A stretch of DNA of 64,000 bases from Subdoligranulum variabile (GTDB lineage Bacteria > Bacillota > Clostridia > Oscillospirales > Ruminococcaceae): assembly GCA_004554775.1 (NCBI GenBank), contig SFKI01000002.1:231058-295057 (forward strand), given 5' to 3'. Positions 42,550 to 50,971 of this stretch are shown here, in pieces (position 1 is the stretch's first letter; each line of letters opens with the position of its first letter). A program made the position numbers and the translations under genes. Under the pieces are notes generated by a model. That model saw only the letters and a program-made list of their open reading frames with translations, did no database searches and was not told the DNA's origin.

Positions 42550-43125
42550 TTACAGCACCCCCTTGATCTCGTTATTGTAGCAGTCGATGGCCGCGTTGAC
42601 GGCGCTAAAGACTGCGTTGCTGGAATAGGTAGCGCCGGACAAAGCATCCACGGGGCTGCCGTTAGAAACTTCGCCGCCGTTCCAACCCAGGAAGCCGGAC
42701 GCAAAGCTGTCGTCGGCCACTTTGGAGCCGATGCCGGTAGTTTGGGTGGAAGCGTCGATGCTGATGTTGGAGACAGCACCCTCGCCGTCAAATGCCACAT
42801 AGACGGTGACATCCTTGCCGGAGTAGCCGGAGGCAGCAGCCTTGACGGCCACATCGCCGTTGGCGGTGGTGACTGCACCCTGCACACCGTCGGTGGTCAG
42901 GCCGTCGACCTCGGTCATGTCCTCGGTGATCGTGCCCTCGGGCAGAACAGAGACATAGGCGGCCAACGTTTCAGCACGGTTGTTTTCTTCGATGATGGGG
43001 GCTGTGATGTCGTTCAGCACGGCCAGCAAAGCGCTGCAAATCAGGCAGATAGCCACCAGCACGATGACCGGCAGGACCAGTTCTTTAAAAGCGCTCTGGT
43101 TTTCGGTATTTTTCTCGTTTGCCAT
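42550..43125 (-). CDS. rnfG: Rnf complex FMN subunit RnfG
   Basis: 191 residues: one N-terminal membrane helix and an extracytoplasmic FMN-binding domain. Covalent FMN attachment is expected at the Thr in DALSGATYSSNAV (S-x-AT motif). The start shares one base with the rnfD end region (43125), so translation is coupled. Confidence 0.94.
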   Translation of the reverse strand: MANEKNTENQSAFKELVLPVIVLVAICLICSALLAVLNDITAPIIEENNRAETLAAYVSVLPEGTITEDMTEVDGLTTDGVQGAVTTANGDVAVKAAASGYSGKDVTVYVAFDGEGAVSNISIDASTQTTGIGSKVADDSFASGFLGWNGGEVSNGSPVDALSGATYSSNAVFSAVNAAIDCYNNEIKGVL

Positions 43126-44096
43126 CAGGCTTTGCCCCCTTCCTCAGCGGCCTTCTTGGCCTTTTTGGGCTTCTTGTAGCCCAGCGGGGTCTGGTGGCCC
43201 CAGGCGTTGAACCACGGGGTCATCAGGTTGCCAAGCAGAATGGCATAGCTCATGCCTTCGTTCATCGAACCGAAGTGGCGGATGAGGAAAGTAATGAGGC
43301 CGATGAACACGCCATAGTACAGCTTGCCCTTGGTGGTGAACGGGCTGGTCACGTAGTCGGTCGCCATAAAGACAGAGCCGAACAACAGACCGCCGGACAT
43401 GCACTCGATCAGGGCAACATAGGGGTCGCCGGTGTTGAGGGTGGTCAGGATAAAGACGGTAGCCACGATGGTGACAGGGATGGTCGCCTGGATGGTCTTG
43501 GTGGCGACCAGGTAGGCAAAGCCCAGCAGGATGGCCAGTACACAGACTTCGCCCATCATGCCGCCGTGCAGGCCCAGGAACATATCCAGCAGGCTGACGG
43601 CATGGCGGTCAACACTGGAGGCCAGCGGTGTGGCGGAAGCCAGCGCGTCCACGGCCATATCCGGGTAGACGTAGGCAGTCATGCGGGAGGTAAAGCCCAG
43701 GAACAGCACGATACGGCCGACCAGCGCAGGGTTGGCAAAGTTGTAGCCTAGACCGCCGAACAGCTGCTTGGTGATAACGATGGCGACGAACGCGCCGACA
43801 ACAGCGATCCAGACGGGCATGCCGACGGGCATGTTCAGCGCCAGGATAATGCCGGTGACAACGGCGGACAGATCCCCTACCGTGTTGGTTTTGTGGAGCA
43901 GACGCTCATAAATGTACTCAAATGCCACGCAGGCGAAGGTGGTGACGACCACCAGCAGCAGGGCTCGTGCGCCGAAGATCAGTGCCGAAGCCAGCACAGC
44001 GGGCAGCAGAGCAATAACAACATTGCCCATCAAGCCGCGGGTGGTGGAATGGTCACGGATATGCGGCGAGGCAGTAACAAGCAGACGATCTTCCAT
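43125..44096 (-). CDS. rnfD: Rnf complex membrane subunit RnfD
   Basis: 323 residues, about ten helices. LVTASPHIRD at the N-terminus and GGLGYNFANPALVGR are RnfD/NqrB signatures; the covalent FMN Thr is expected in LASATPLASS. ATG 44096 lies three bases after rnfC. Central ion-translocating subunit with RnfA/E. Confidence 0.95.
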   Translation of the reverse strand: MEDRLLVTASPHIRDHSTTRGLMGNVVIALLPAVLASALIFGARALLLVVVTTFACVAFEYIYERLLHKTNTVGDLSAVVTGIILALNMPVGMPVWIAVVGAFVAIVITKQLFGGLGYNFANPALVGRIVLFLGFTSRMTAYVYPDMAVDALASATPLASSVDRHAVSLLDMFLGLHGGMMGEVCVLAILLGFAYLVATKTIQATIPVTIVATVFILTTLNTGDPYVALIECMSGGLLFGSVFMATDYVTSPFTTKGKLYYGVFIGLITFLIRHFGSMNEGMSYAILLGNLMTPWFNAWGHQTPLGYKKPKKAKKAAEEGGKA

Positions 44097-44099
44097 GGA

Positions 44100-45437
44100 T
44101 CATTTGCCTCCTTTCCGCAGTTCGCCCAGGTACCAGGCCTTGGCAAGCGTCATCGTCTGGCTGACGGGGCGCTTAGCCGGGCAGGCATAGGTGCAGCTGC
44201 CGCAGGCGACGCAAAGGTCGACGCAGCGTGCTTTCAGGGCTTCAAAATCTTTGTTGTTGAAGGCGCCGACGACCTCGACAGGCTCCAGTCCCATCGGGCA
44301 GGCTTCGATGCAGCGGCCGCAGCGGATGCAGGCCGAAGGCTCAGGCAGCACGGAAGCCTGCTTGCTGAACAGCAGCAGACCGTTGTTTTGCTTGAGCACG
44401 GGGAAATCGGCGCTCGGGGACGCGCCGCCCATCATGGGGCCGCCGAAGATGATCTTGCCGAGCTCGACACCCTCTTTGATGCCGCCGCAGGCTTCGATCA
44501 CGTCACGGTACAGCGTACCGATGGGAACCTCAATGTTTTGGGGCTTGGCGATGGCGTCGCCCTCGACGGTGACACGCTTGGACACCAGAGGAATACCGGT
44601 TTTGAGGAACTTGCCCAGCGTAGACACACTGGTCACGTTCATAATGACGCAGCCGGCGTCGGCGGGCAGGCCGGGCTTGCCGGACGGGCCGACCTGGGGC
44701 ACTTCGCGCCCGGTGCAGGTCTCGACCAGCGTTTTCTCGGCGCCCTGCGGGTAACGCATGGGCAGCGGCTTGACTTCAACGCCCTTCATGTTGCGCACAA
44801 GGGAGCACAGCAGGTCGATGCACTCAGGCTTGTTGCGCTCGATGCCGATGATGCAGTGCGGGATCTCGCAATACTTCATCACGGCCTCAATGCCGGAGAT
44901 GATGGTGTCGCTGCACTCGAGCATTTCGCGGCAGTCGGTGGTTAGGTAGGGCTCGCACTCAGCTGCGTTGATGAGCAGCGTGTCGATGGTGTTGGCCGCC
45001 AGCTTGACATGGGTCGGGAAACCGGCACCGCCCACGCCGACCAGACCGCAGTTCTGCACGGCAGCCATCAGGCTGGCTTTGTCGGTGACAGTCGGCGGCA
45101 CGCAGGCGGGATCAATGGTCTGTGCACCGTCGGTTTTGATGGCAACGGCGGTGGTCATGCTGCCGTTGACCATGCGCATCGGGGCAACGTCCTGTACCGT
45201 GCCGGATACGCTGGAAAAGATGTTGGCGCTGACAAAGCCACCGGCTTTGCCGATGAGCGTGCCAACCATAACGGTGTCGCCTTTTTTGACGACAGGCTCA
45301 GCCGGGGCACCGATGTGCATCGACATGGGAATGATGACATGCTCGGGCGTAGGCATCTTGACCGTTGCCAGCCCAGCAGTCGCTTTCGCATGCGGCACAT
45401 TCGCGCCTTTGGCGGAGCGTTTCAGGGATTTGAACAA
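44100..45437 (-). CDS. rnfC: Rnf complex NADH-side subunit RnfC
   Basis: About 445 residues. It has the NADH/FMN-binding region (GLVGVGGAGFPTHVKL, LLINAAECEPYLTTD), a soluble ligand-binding beta-grasp domain, and two 4Fe-4S motifs near the end (CIRCGRCIEACP, CVACGSCTYACP). The Rnf complex couples ferredoxin:NAD+ oxidoreduction to Na+ or H+ transport. Start: I choose TTG 45437 because GGGGGA is correctly spaced before it; the frame is open to a GTG at 45494 inside the leader. First gene of the operon. Confidence 0.93.
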   Translation of the reverse strand: MFKSLKRSAKGANVPHAKATAGLATVKMPTPEHVIIPMSMHIGAPAEPVVKKGDTVMVGTLIGKAGGFVSANIFSSVSGTVQDVAPMRMVNGSMTTAVAIKTDGAQTIDPACVPPTVTDKASLMAAVQNCGLVGVGGAGFPTHVKLAANTIDTLLINAAECEPYLTTDCREMLECSDTIISGIEAVMKYCEIPHCIIGIERNKPECIDLLCSLVRNMKGVEVKPLPMRYPQGAEKTLVETCTGREVPQVGPSGKPGLPADAGCVIMNVTSVSTLGKFLKTGIPLVSKRVTVEGDAIAKPQNIEVPIGTLYRDVIEACGGIKEGVELGKIIFGGPMMGGASPSADFPVLKQNNGLLLFSKQASVLPEPSACIRCGRCIEACPMGLEPVEVVGAFNNKDFEALKARCVDLCVACGSCTYACPAKRPVSQTMTLAKAWYLGELRKGGK

Positions 45438-45600
45438 GCTATTTCCCCCATTCTGGTTTTGCACGTCAGGCAGGGCCAGCCTGCCGCCGTGCACTTATTT
45501 TTGCGCCCGACAAGCAGAAACGCGCGTGCAGCGGCGTTCTCTCCCCACTTATCAGGTAACAATACATTTTCATTGTAACCGCCTTTAAAAAGCAAGTCAA
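45438..45600 (-). promoter_or_regulatory. Promoter and long leader of rnfCDGEAB
   Basis: Minus-strand TTGACT (45595-45600), 17-base spacer, TACAAT (45572-45577). The leader is ~125 bases long and can fold a 10-bp hairpin (CGCCG-C-TGCAC with GTGCACGGCG). It matches no riboswitch I recognise. Confidence 0.75.
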
Positions 45601-45739
45601 GGCGATTCGGGACACTTCGTCAATTCTGTAAGGAAAAAGCAATTTATGCAAGAGTTTTGAGGTAATGTTGCATAATTTGTACTATTCTTGCAGAATTTGT
45701 GAATTTTATAACGTCAAATTTGTGACAGCCACTCTATAC

Positions 45740-45775
45740 CAAAACAGGCGGCCCCAAACGGGACCGTCTGTCTAC
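45740..45775 (-). terminator. Terminator of the dipeptidase gene
   Basis: Minus-strand ACAGACGGTCCC-GTTT-GGGGCCGCCTGT, about 12 bp with two mismatches, followed by TTTTGG. Confidence 0.75.
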
Positions 45776-45801
45776 CTATTTATATATAGATATAGAGCCG
45801 C

Positions 45802-47196
45802 TTACAGTTCGATTTCCTGCAAGCGCAGCAGAGCAAGAATATAGATCTTCAGTGCTTCGATCAGCTTGTCGAAGTTTGCGCCCTCGTTGGCACCGTGCAT
45901 CGGGCCTGCAAAGTCCGGCAGAAGCAGGTCGGTGTGTTCAGGGCCAAAGCTGACCGCGTACGGGAAGTGGCGCGCGTAGGTGCCACCGCCCATCGTAAAC
46001 GGGGTCTTACCCTCGCCGGTCACATCGTTGTAGGTGGTGATCAGCGTCTGGATGGCCGGGCTGTCTGCCGCAATGTAGAACGGCACACGGCTGGAGAGGT
46101 TCTCCAAGTGGGCCGCGTCACCGCAGACTCCGGTCAGGATAGCGGTCATCTTGTCTGGGTCGGTGTTGGTGGGATAGCGGCAGTCAAAGCTCTGGCGGAT
46201 GATACCGTCCTTCATCTCAATCGTGCCGCCGATGATGGTCAGCGGGTCGAACAGGCCGTCGTCAGCAGCAATACCCAGGGCGCTGCCGTCTGTGGAAGCG
46301 TGCAGCGTGTGCAGTACATGCAGGTAGGCTTCCTCCTGCGGGGTGCATACGCCGCTCTTGAGCAGGCAGTCAACGATCAGACCGATGGCGTTGGCCGTGC
46401 CCTCGGGCATGGCAGCGTGGCCGCTCTTGCCCCAGCCGCGGATGACAGTGGAGCCGCCCTCCCCTGCTTCAAAGGTCACGCCCTCGGTCTGGACAAGGGC
46501 ACCCGCGCCGACCTGCACGGTGCAGGATGCGCGGTCCGGCACGGCATTATGGGCGACGCCGCCCTCAAACGAGGTGATAACGCCGTCCAGCTTGGGGCTG
46601 ACAATCTCGCCGTTGAAGCCGCCCTTTTCACCGTTGCAGACCGGAAACTCTGCGTCCGGGGTAAAGCAGAACGCAGGCATGGGGTAATGCTCGGCGTAGT
46701 AATCGACGTCGCGCATGTTGGTTTCCTCGTTGGCACCCAACAGGGCACGCACGGGATATTTTAACGCAGCACCGCTGTCTTTCAGATATTTCAGGGCGTA
46801 CAGGCACAGGATGCTGGGACCCTTGTCATCCGCCACGCCGCGGCCCAGCAGCCAGCCGTCCCGCACACGGACAGTGTAGGGGTCGGCGTCCCAGCCGTTG
46901 CCCTCGGGCACTACGTCGGTGTGGGTGATGGTGGCCAGGAACTTCTGGCCGTCGGCAATCGCGCCGGTTTCGGCCCAGCCGATGTAGCTGTCGGCGTTGT
47001 AGGTGGAAAGGCCCAGCTCGTTGGCAATTTCCAGTGCCTTTTCCAGCGCAGCCTTGGGGCCGGGTCCGAACGGTGCGCCGGGGGCAGCTTTGCCCTCAAC
47101 ACTGGGCACGGCGACCAGACGGGTGATGTCGCGCAGGATGTTTTCGCGGTTTTGTTCAGCAAAGGCGTCGATGGACGCCCAACGCGGATCGTTCAT
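45802..47196 (-). CDS. M20-family dipeptidase (PepV-like)
   Basis: 464 residues. Binuclear zinc peptidase: HTDVVPEGNGWD (first His/Asp), GRGVADDKGP (bridging Asp), EETNMRD (catalytic Glu-Glu), TPDAEFPV, and the late ligand in FAGPMHGANEG. The lid domain carries GWGKSGHAAMPEGTANAIG. PepV enzymes cleave dipeptides of broad sequence, with Xaa-His or beta-Ala dipeptides in some. Own promoter at 47232-47260; ATG behind AGGAGGG. Probably feeds amino acids, including serine for the adjacent dehydratase, but that link is inference. Confidence 0.93.
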   Translation of the reverse strand: MNDPRWASIDAFAEQNRENILRDITRLVAVPSVEGKAAPGAPFGPGPKAALEKALEIANELGLSTYNADSYIGWAETGAIADGQKFLATITHTDVVPEGNGWDADPYTVRVRDGWLLGRGVADDKGPSILCLYALKYLKDSGAALKYPVRALLGANEETNMRDVDYYAEHYPMPAFCFTPDAEFPVCNGEKGGFNGEIVSPKLDGVITSFEGGVAHNAVPDRASCTVQVGAGALVQTEGVTFEAGEGGSTVIRGWGKSGHAAMPEGTANAIGLIVDCLLKSGVCTPQEEAYLHVLHTLHASTDGSALGIAADDGLFDPLTIIGGTIEMKDGIIRQSFDCRYPTNTDPDKMTAILTGVCGDAAHLENLSSRVPFYIAADSPAIQTLITTYNDVTGEGKTPFTMGGGTYARHFPYAVSFGPEHTDLLLPDFAGPMHGANEGANFDKLIEALKIYILALLRLQEIEL

Positions 47197-47231
47197 ATAG
47201 GAACCCTCCTGTAAATTTTGCGGTTTGTATC

Positions 47232-47260
47232 AGTATAACACAAACACCGGCAAAAGTAAA
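47232..47260 (-). promoter_or_regulatory. Promoter of the dipeptidase gene
   Basis: Minus-strand TTTACT (47255-47260), 17-base spacer, TATACT (47232-47237). Confidence 0.75.
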
Positions 47261-47261
47261 A

Positions 47262-47320
47262 GGCAGCATCGCACGAATTTGCATGCCGACGCGGCAAAAT
47301 TCATGCAATGCTGCCTGTTC
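47262..47320 (-). terminator. Terminator of the sda operon
   Basis: A long imperfect hairpin on the minus strand: AGGCAGCAT pairs with ATGCTGCCT and further inner complementarity (GAATTT/AAATTC) extends it; TTTTAC follows. Located six bases after sdaAA. Confidence 0.8.
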
Positions 47321-47322
47321 GT

Positions 47323-48216
47323 TCAGTCCTCTTCCTCGGTATCGGCACTCATCGTGACGATCTCGGCGATTTTGCAGCCGGTGGGCGTGCCTGCCAGGCC
47401 GCCGATGCCAGTCTCTCGCAGATCCTTGCTCATCGCGTTGCCGACTTCGGCCATCGCGTCGATGACTTCATCGGCCGGGATGTGGCCGACGACCCCGGCC
47501 AACGCCATATCAGCGGCGGAAACGGCGTTCATCGCGCCGATGACGTTGCGCTTGACGCAGGGGATCTCCACCAGGCCTGCCACGGGGTCACAGACAAGGC
47601 CCTCAAGGTTGGTCAGAGCCATAGCAAACGCTTCGGCACACTGCTCAGCGGTGCCGCCTTTCAGGTCAACGAGGGCAGCAGCAGCCATGGCACTGGCGGC
47701 ACCGACCTCGGCCTGGCAGCCACCCTCGGCCCCTGCTAAGGTGGCGCGGCTGGCGACGACCTGCCCGAAACCGGCGGCAACGTACAGGGCGCGGCAGATG
47801 ACCTCCTCGTCCGCTGCGCCGGTGCGCCAGAGCGGCAGCAGCACAGCCGGTAAAACGCCGCAGCTGCCCGCTGTGGGGGCCGCGACGATGCGCTTCATGC
47901 AGGCGTTGCATTCCGCCGTTTTGAGGGCTTCGGCCATGACGGATGCGAAGTAACCGCTGGCGTACAGCGTGCCCTGGGCTGCGGCCTGCTCGACCTTGGC
48001 CGCGTCGCCGCCGACAAAGCCGCTCATCGAGCGGTCCGCACCGCAGTAGCCGTCGCTGGTGGCGCGCATTACCGACCACAGGCGGTGCATCTCAGCTTCG
48101 CTTTCGGCGCGGGTCAAGCCGCTTTCGGCCAGGTCGCTTTCCAGAATGACTTCATATAAGGGCTGGCGGGCGGTCTGGCTGGCTTGCAGCATTTCGCGGA
48201 TGGATGAAAATGACAT
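47323..48216 (-). CDS. sdaAA: L-serine dehydratase alpha subunit
   Basis: Converts L-serine to pyruvate and ammonia with a [4Fe-4S] cluster. 297 residues. Family motifs: MRATSDGYCGADRSMSG-type start, VAAPTAGSCGVLPAVLL, GAEGGCQAEVGAASAMAA and LEGLVCDPVAGLVEIPCVKRN, which contain the cluster Cys residues. Sits 14 bases after sdaAB; the split alpha/beta form is the Firmicutes type. Confidence 0.96.
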   Translation of the reverse strand: MSFSSIREMLQASQTARQPLYEVILESDLAESGLTRAESEAEMHRLWSVMRATSDGYCGADRSMSGFVGGDAAKVEQAAAQGTLYASGYFASVMAEALKTAECNACMKRIVAAPTAGSCGVLPAVLLPLWRTGAADEEVICRALYVAAGFGQVVASRATLAGAEGGCQAEVGAASAMAAAALVDLKGGTAEQCAEAFAMALTNLEGLVCDPVAGLVEIPCVKRNVIGAMNAVSAADMALAGVVGHIPADEVIDAMAEVGNAMSKDLRETGIGGLAGTPTGCKIAEIVTMSADTEEED

Positions 48217-48229
48217 ACAGAACGCCCCC

Positions 48230-48886
48230 TTACAAATTCAAGATGGTAACTTTAACGATGCCGGGCTGGCTGCGCAGCTCCCCGGCGATTTCTTCGGGGA
48301 TGGGCTCGTCGCATTCCAGTACCATGACGGCGTAACCGCCCGCAGTGGAACGGTAGAGCTGCATGGTGGCGATGTTGACGCCGTGGGCACTTAAACATTC
48401 AGACACAGCGGCTACATGGCCGGGTGTATCCTGATTGTGGACGATGAGGGTGTTGTGGTCGCCGCCAAAGTTGGTGGTGATGCCGTCTATTTGGCAGATG
48501 TTGATGCGCCCACCGCCGATGGAGGCGCCGATGACCTCGAGCTTGCGGCCCGAAACGCCGACCAGACGCAGAACCGCCGTGTTGGGGTGCGCGCTGCGCA
48601 GGTTGATGGAGCCGATCTTATAATGCAGGCCGCTGGCTTTGGCAAGGGCGAAGCTGTTGGGGATGCGGTCATCGTCGGGCTGCATACCAAGCAGGCCAGC
48701 TACAAGGGCACGATCCGTACCGTGGCCGCGGCCCGTGGCTGCAAAACTGCCGTACAGTAAGATCTCCGCCTGGGCCGGCTGCTCCCCCAGCAGACGGCGG
48801 GCCGTGCTGCCAATGCGTACCGCACCGGCTGTATGGCTGCTGGACGGCCCCGTCATGACCGGGCCGAGGACATCAAATAAGCGCAT
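48230..48886 (-). CDS. sdaAB: L-serine dehydratase beta subunit
   Basis: About 218 residues. N-terminal FDVLGPVMTGPSSSHTAGAVRIG is diagnostic; the C-terminal ~75 residues form an ACT domain (LIVHNQDTPGHVAAVSECLSAH). Partner of sdaAA. ATG 48886 behind GACAGGAGGA; the extension upstream is past the promoter and is rejected. Confidence 0.96.
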   Translation of the reverse strand: MRLFDVLGPVMTGPSSSHTAGAVRIGSTARRLLGEQPAQAEILLYGSFAATGRGHGTDRALVAGLLGMQPDDDRIPNSFALAKASGLHYKIGSINLRSAHPNTAVLRLVGVSGRKLEVIGASIGGGRINICQIDGITTNFGGDHNTLIVHNQDTPGHVAAVSECLSAHGVNIATMQLYRSTAGGYAVMVLECDEPIPEEIAGELRSQPGIVKVTILNL

Positions 48887-48910
48887 GGTTGATTCCTCCT
48901 GTCTTTGCAC

Positions 48911-48939
48911 AGTATACCGTATCGCGGCTTTTATTGCAA
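48911..48939 (-). promoter_or_regulatory. Promoter of sdaAB-sdaAA
   Basis: Minus-strand TTGCAA (48934-48939), 17-base spacer, TATACT (48911-48916), close to the sdaAB start. Confidence 0.82.
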
Positions 48940-49047
48940 GTGCAAGGCAAAAATAGAAAGAAAGCACGGCATTTGTACTCGTTTCACAAACAATGTTATA
49001 ATTTGGCGGGCTGCGGCAAGGTAAAATAAGATTTTGCGGAAAATTAC

Positions 49048-49076
49048 TTGACAATTTAGGGAGAAAGGCTTAAAAT
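49048..49076 (+). promoter_or_regulatory. Promoter of tRNA-Ala
   Basis: TTGACA (49048-49053), 17-base spacer, TAAAAT (49071-49076). Confidence 0.85.
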
Positions 49077-49097
49077 AAACAAGTCATCCAAATATAT

Positions 49098-49170
49098 GGG
49101 CCTGTAGCTCAGTTGGGAGAGCGTTCGGTTCGCATCCGAGAGGTCAAGGGTTCGAATCCCTCCAGGTCCA
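49098..49170 (+). tRNA. tRNA-Ala (anticodon CGC)
   Basis: 73 nt. Acceptor GGGCCTG/CAGGTCC includes the G3-U70 pair that identifies alanine tRNAs. D arm GCTCAGTTGGGAGAGC, anticodon loop TTCGCAT (anticodon CGC), T loop TTCGAAT. CCA is not encoded, unlike the tRNA-Val in this window. There is an A49-C65 mismatch at the base of the T stem. Confidence 0.93.
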
Positions 49171-49177
49171 TAAAAAC

Positions 49178-49211
49178 AGAAAGTCCTGCCGTGTCCCGGC
49201 AGGGCTTTTTG
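49178..49211 (+). terminator. Terminator after tRNA-Ala
   Basis: AGTCCTGCCG pairs with CGGCAGGGCT (one G-U pair) around a 4-6 base loop; TTTTTGCTTTT follows. Confidence 0.85.
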
Positions 49212-49377
49212 CTTTTAAGTTGACATGGAGAGGACTCGAACAGGGCGACGGCGCCGCAGTGCCGGGGCCAACAGTCCAGTGGACTGTTTGTCAGCCAGCG
49301 GGAGCTTTATTTTTCACGCACCGCTTGCTATGAAATAACGGTTCAGGTGTCTGCCAACTATTTTTATATCGTATAAA
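49212..49377. repeat. Non-coding segment with perfect palindrome
   Basis: No gene is visible. It contains AACAGTCC-AGT-GGACTGTT (49270-49288), an 8-bp perfect inverted repeat next to GC-rich sequence (GGCGACGGCGCCGCAGTGCC). At 49220-49241 the minus strand reads GTTCGAGTCCTCTCCATGTC, resembling the 3' T-arm/acceptor of a tRNA. May be a dispersed repeat or an old tRNA fragment left by integration. Confidence 0.4.
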
Positions 49378-50007
49378 TTACTCCTCCGCCAACTCCACAA
49401 CCAATTTAGCTTCGGTGGCGGCGATGGCAAGTTGGAGTTTATTCTCTAAGTTCGTCTTTTGCAGCATATTGATGACGTGGTACTTCACGGTGGATGGCTC
49501 GATGCCGAGTTCTTTTGCAATCTCGTTATAGGACAGCCCGCGCACGAGACAGCGCAAGACCTTCATCTCACCTTTGGTGAACTCGGCGCTCATGGCGGTG
49601 CCGATCTCCACGCTGGGCGGCGTATCTGGGAAGATGTGCTCCCCCGCCATCGTGCGGCGCACGACCTGCATCAAGGTCCCTTCATCGCCGTCCTTATACC
49701 ACAGGCTGTCCGCGCCCACGGCTTTTGCGCGTGCCAAGACCTGTGTGTCAATAAGCGAGGTCGCCACCACGATCTTGATTTCCGGGTGCGCTTCTCGTAT
49801 CTTTTTGGCGGCGGCCAGACCGTTTTCGCGGTGTTCGGTCTGCACATCCATCAGCACAAGGTCGATGTCCTCGGTATCGCACAGGATCGAAGCCTCTGCA
49901 GCGCCGGGGATAGACACAGCAAGCTGATACCCGTCCTCGTTCTGAATATAGCTTTCGAGCAGGCTCCGTACCAGCTTTTGGTCCTCAACGATCATAACGC
50001 GTATCAT
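49378..50007 (-). CDS. NarL/LuxR-family response regulator
   Basis: About 209 residues. Receiver: VMIVEDQKLVRSLLESYI (acidic pair), VLMDVQTE (phospho-acceptor), VVATS, and LWYKDG (conserved Lys). A LuxR helix-turn-helix follows: FTKGEMKVLRCLVRGLSYNEIAKELGIEPSTVKYHV. Start ATG 50007 behind AAGGAGAG, 23 bases inside the kinase gene, so they are translated together. Most likely the output of the three-gene signalling operon; targets could include the divergent lipoprotein/SPFH cluster (inference). Confidence 0.93.
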   Translation of the reverse strand: MIRVMIVEDQKLVRSLLESYIQNEDGYQLAVSIPGAAEASILCDTEDIDLVLMDVQTEHRENGLAAAKKIREAHPEIKIVVATSLIDTQVLARAKAVGADSLWYKDGDEGTLMQVVRRTMAGEHIFPDTPPSVEIGTAMSAEFTKGEMKVLRCLVRGLSYNEIAKELGIEPSTVKYHVINMLQKTNLENKLQLAIAATEAKLVVELAEE

Positions 50008-50971
50008 AAGTGCTCTCCTTATCGGGCAGGGTGACTTCCAGAACAAACACAGGCAGGGAATGTACGGTTACTGTACCCCCTGCTTTTTCAATACGGCGGC
50101 GGAGCGAGGAAAGCCCGCCGCCTTCCTTTATCTTCGCCCTGGGCGGTGCGCCGTTGTTCGTGATGCAAAGGTGCCATTCCTGCGGCCGCTGCTCGGAATC
50201 GGCGTACAATTCCGTGGCGCCCGCATGCCGCACACCGTTGGAGGTACATTCCCGCAGGATCAGTGCATAGAGCTCGCGGGTGGCGCGTGCCGCAGGGTAC
50301 GCACCGCGCAGCTGTACGGTTGCGCCCAGAACAGCCGCCCGTTTTTGCATATAGCTCAGCGGGTCCTCTGCAGCATTCTCCTGCCGGGCGCGGCATAGCA
50401 GGGAGATGGAGCTTTCCCACTCCGCAGCCTCGCTCCTGATCCGGGCAAGGTCATGCTCATGCCGCAGTGCGCGCCGTGCGGCAAGCAGGGTATGGCCGAT
50501 GTCGTCATGCACCCGCATCTTCATTTTCAGAATTTCTTCCTCCCGCACAATGTCGGGCATATTGGCATATAAGCGCTTTGCGCGGCGGTTCGCATCGGCA
50601 AGGCGCTCGTTTTCCTGCTGCAGTGCAGCATGCAATGCAGCCAGCTGGCTGACATCGGTGGCCATCACCTCGGTGTACGGTGTGCCGTATTTGTCCTGAA
50701 CAGGGCGCACCGCAAAATGGTACACCGTCCCGTCCGGGAATTCGTAGATGCGTGCGGCCTCATCGCGCAGCCGCACATCGCCGCCGGGACTGCGCAGCGC
50801 CTGCTCCAGATCCGTAAGGGTCTGCAGATCACGGCCGCAGAGGACTGCGGCGATTTCCTGCATCCTGTGATTGATCAGGCGCAGCAGACCGTTGCGGTCA
50901 AAGTAGCAGATGGCCGCCGGCAGCGTGTCAAAGCCTTCCTTGACAGCGTTGCGGGAGATTCGGGAAATCAT
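49985..50971 (-). CDS. PAS-domain sensor histidine kinase (NarX/DegS type, cytoplasmic)
   Basis: 328 residues, no membrane helix. An N-terminal PAS-like domain (ICYFDRNGLLRLINHRMQEI ... GTVYHFAVRPVQDKYG), a coiled linker (AALQQENERLADANRRAKRLY), a phospho-acceptor helix KMRVHDDIGHTLLAARR with His in the HDDIGH motif, then an ATPase domain with ALILRECTSNGVRHAGA (N box), ITNNGAPP and EGGGLSSLRRRIEKAGG. It overlaps the 7TM gene by ATGA and the regulator by 23 bases. The membrane input is presumably supplied by the 7TM protein upstream. Confidence 0.88.
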   Translation of the reverse strand: MISRISRNAVKEGFDTLPAAICYFDRNGLLRLINHRMQEIAAVLCGRDLQTLTDLEQALRSPGGDVRLRDEAARIYEFPDGTVYHFAVRPVQDKYGTPYTEVMATDVSQLAALHAALQQENERLADANRRAKRLYANMPDIVREEEILKMKMRVHDDIGHTLLAARRALRHEHDLARIRSEAAEWESSISLLCRARQENAAEDPLSYMQKRAAVLGATVQLRGAYPAARATRELYALILRECTSNGVRHAGATELYADSEQRPQEWHLCITNNGAPPRAKIKEGGGLSSLRRRIEKAGGTVTVHSLPVFVLEVTLPDKESTYDTRYDR

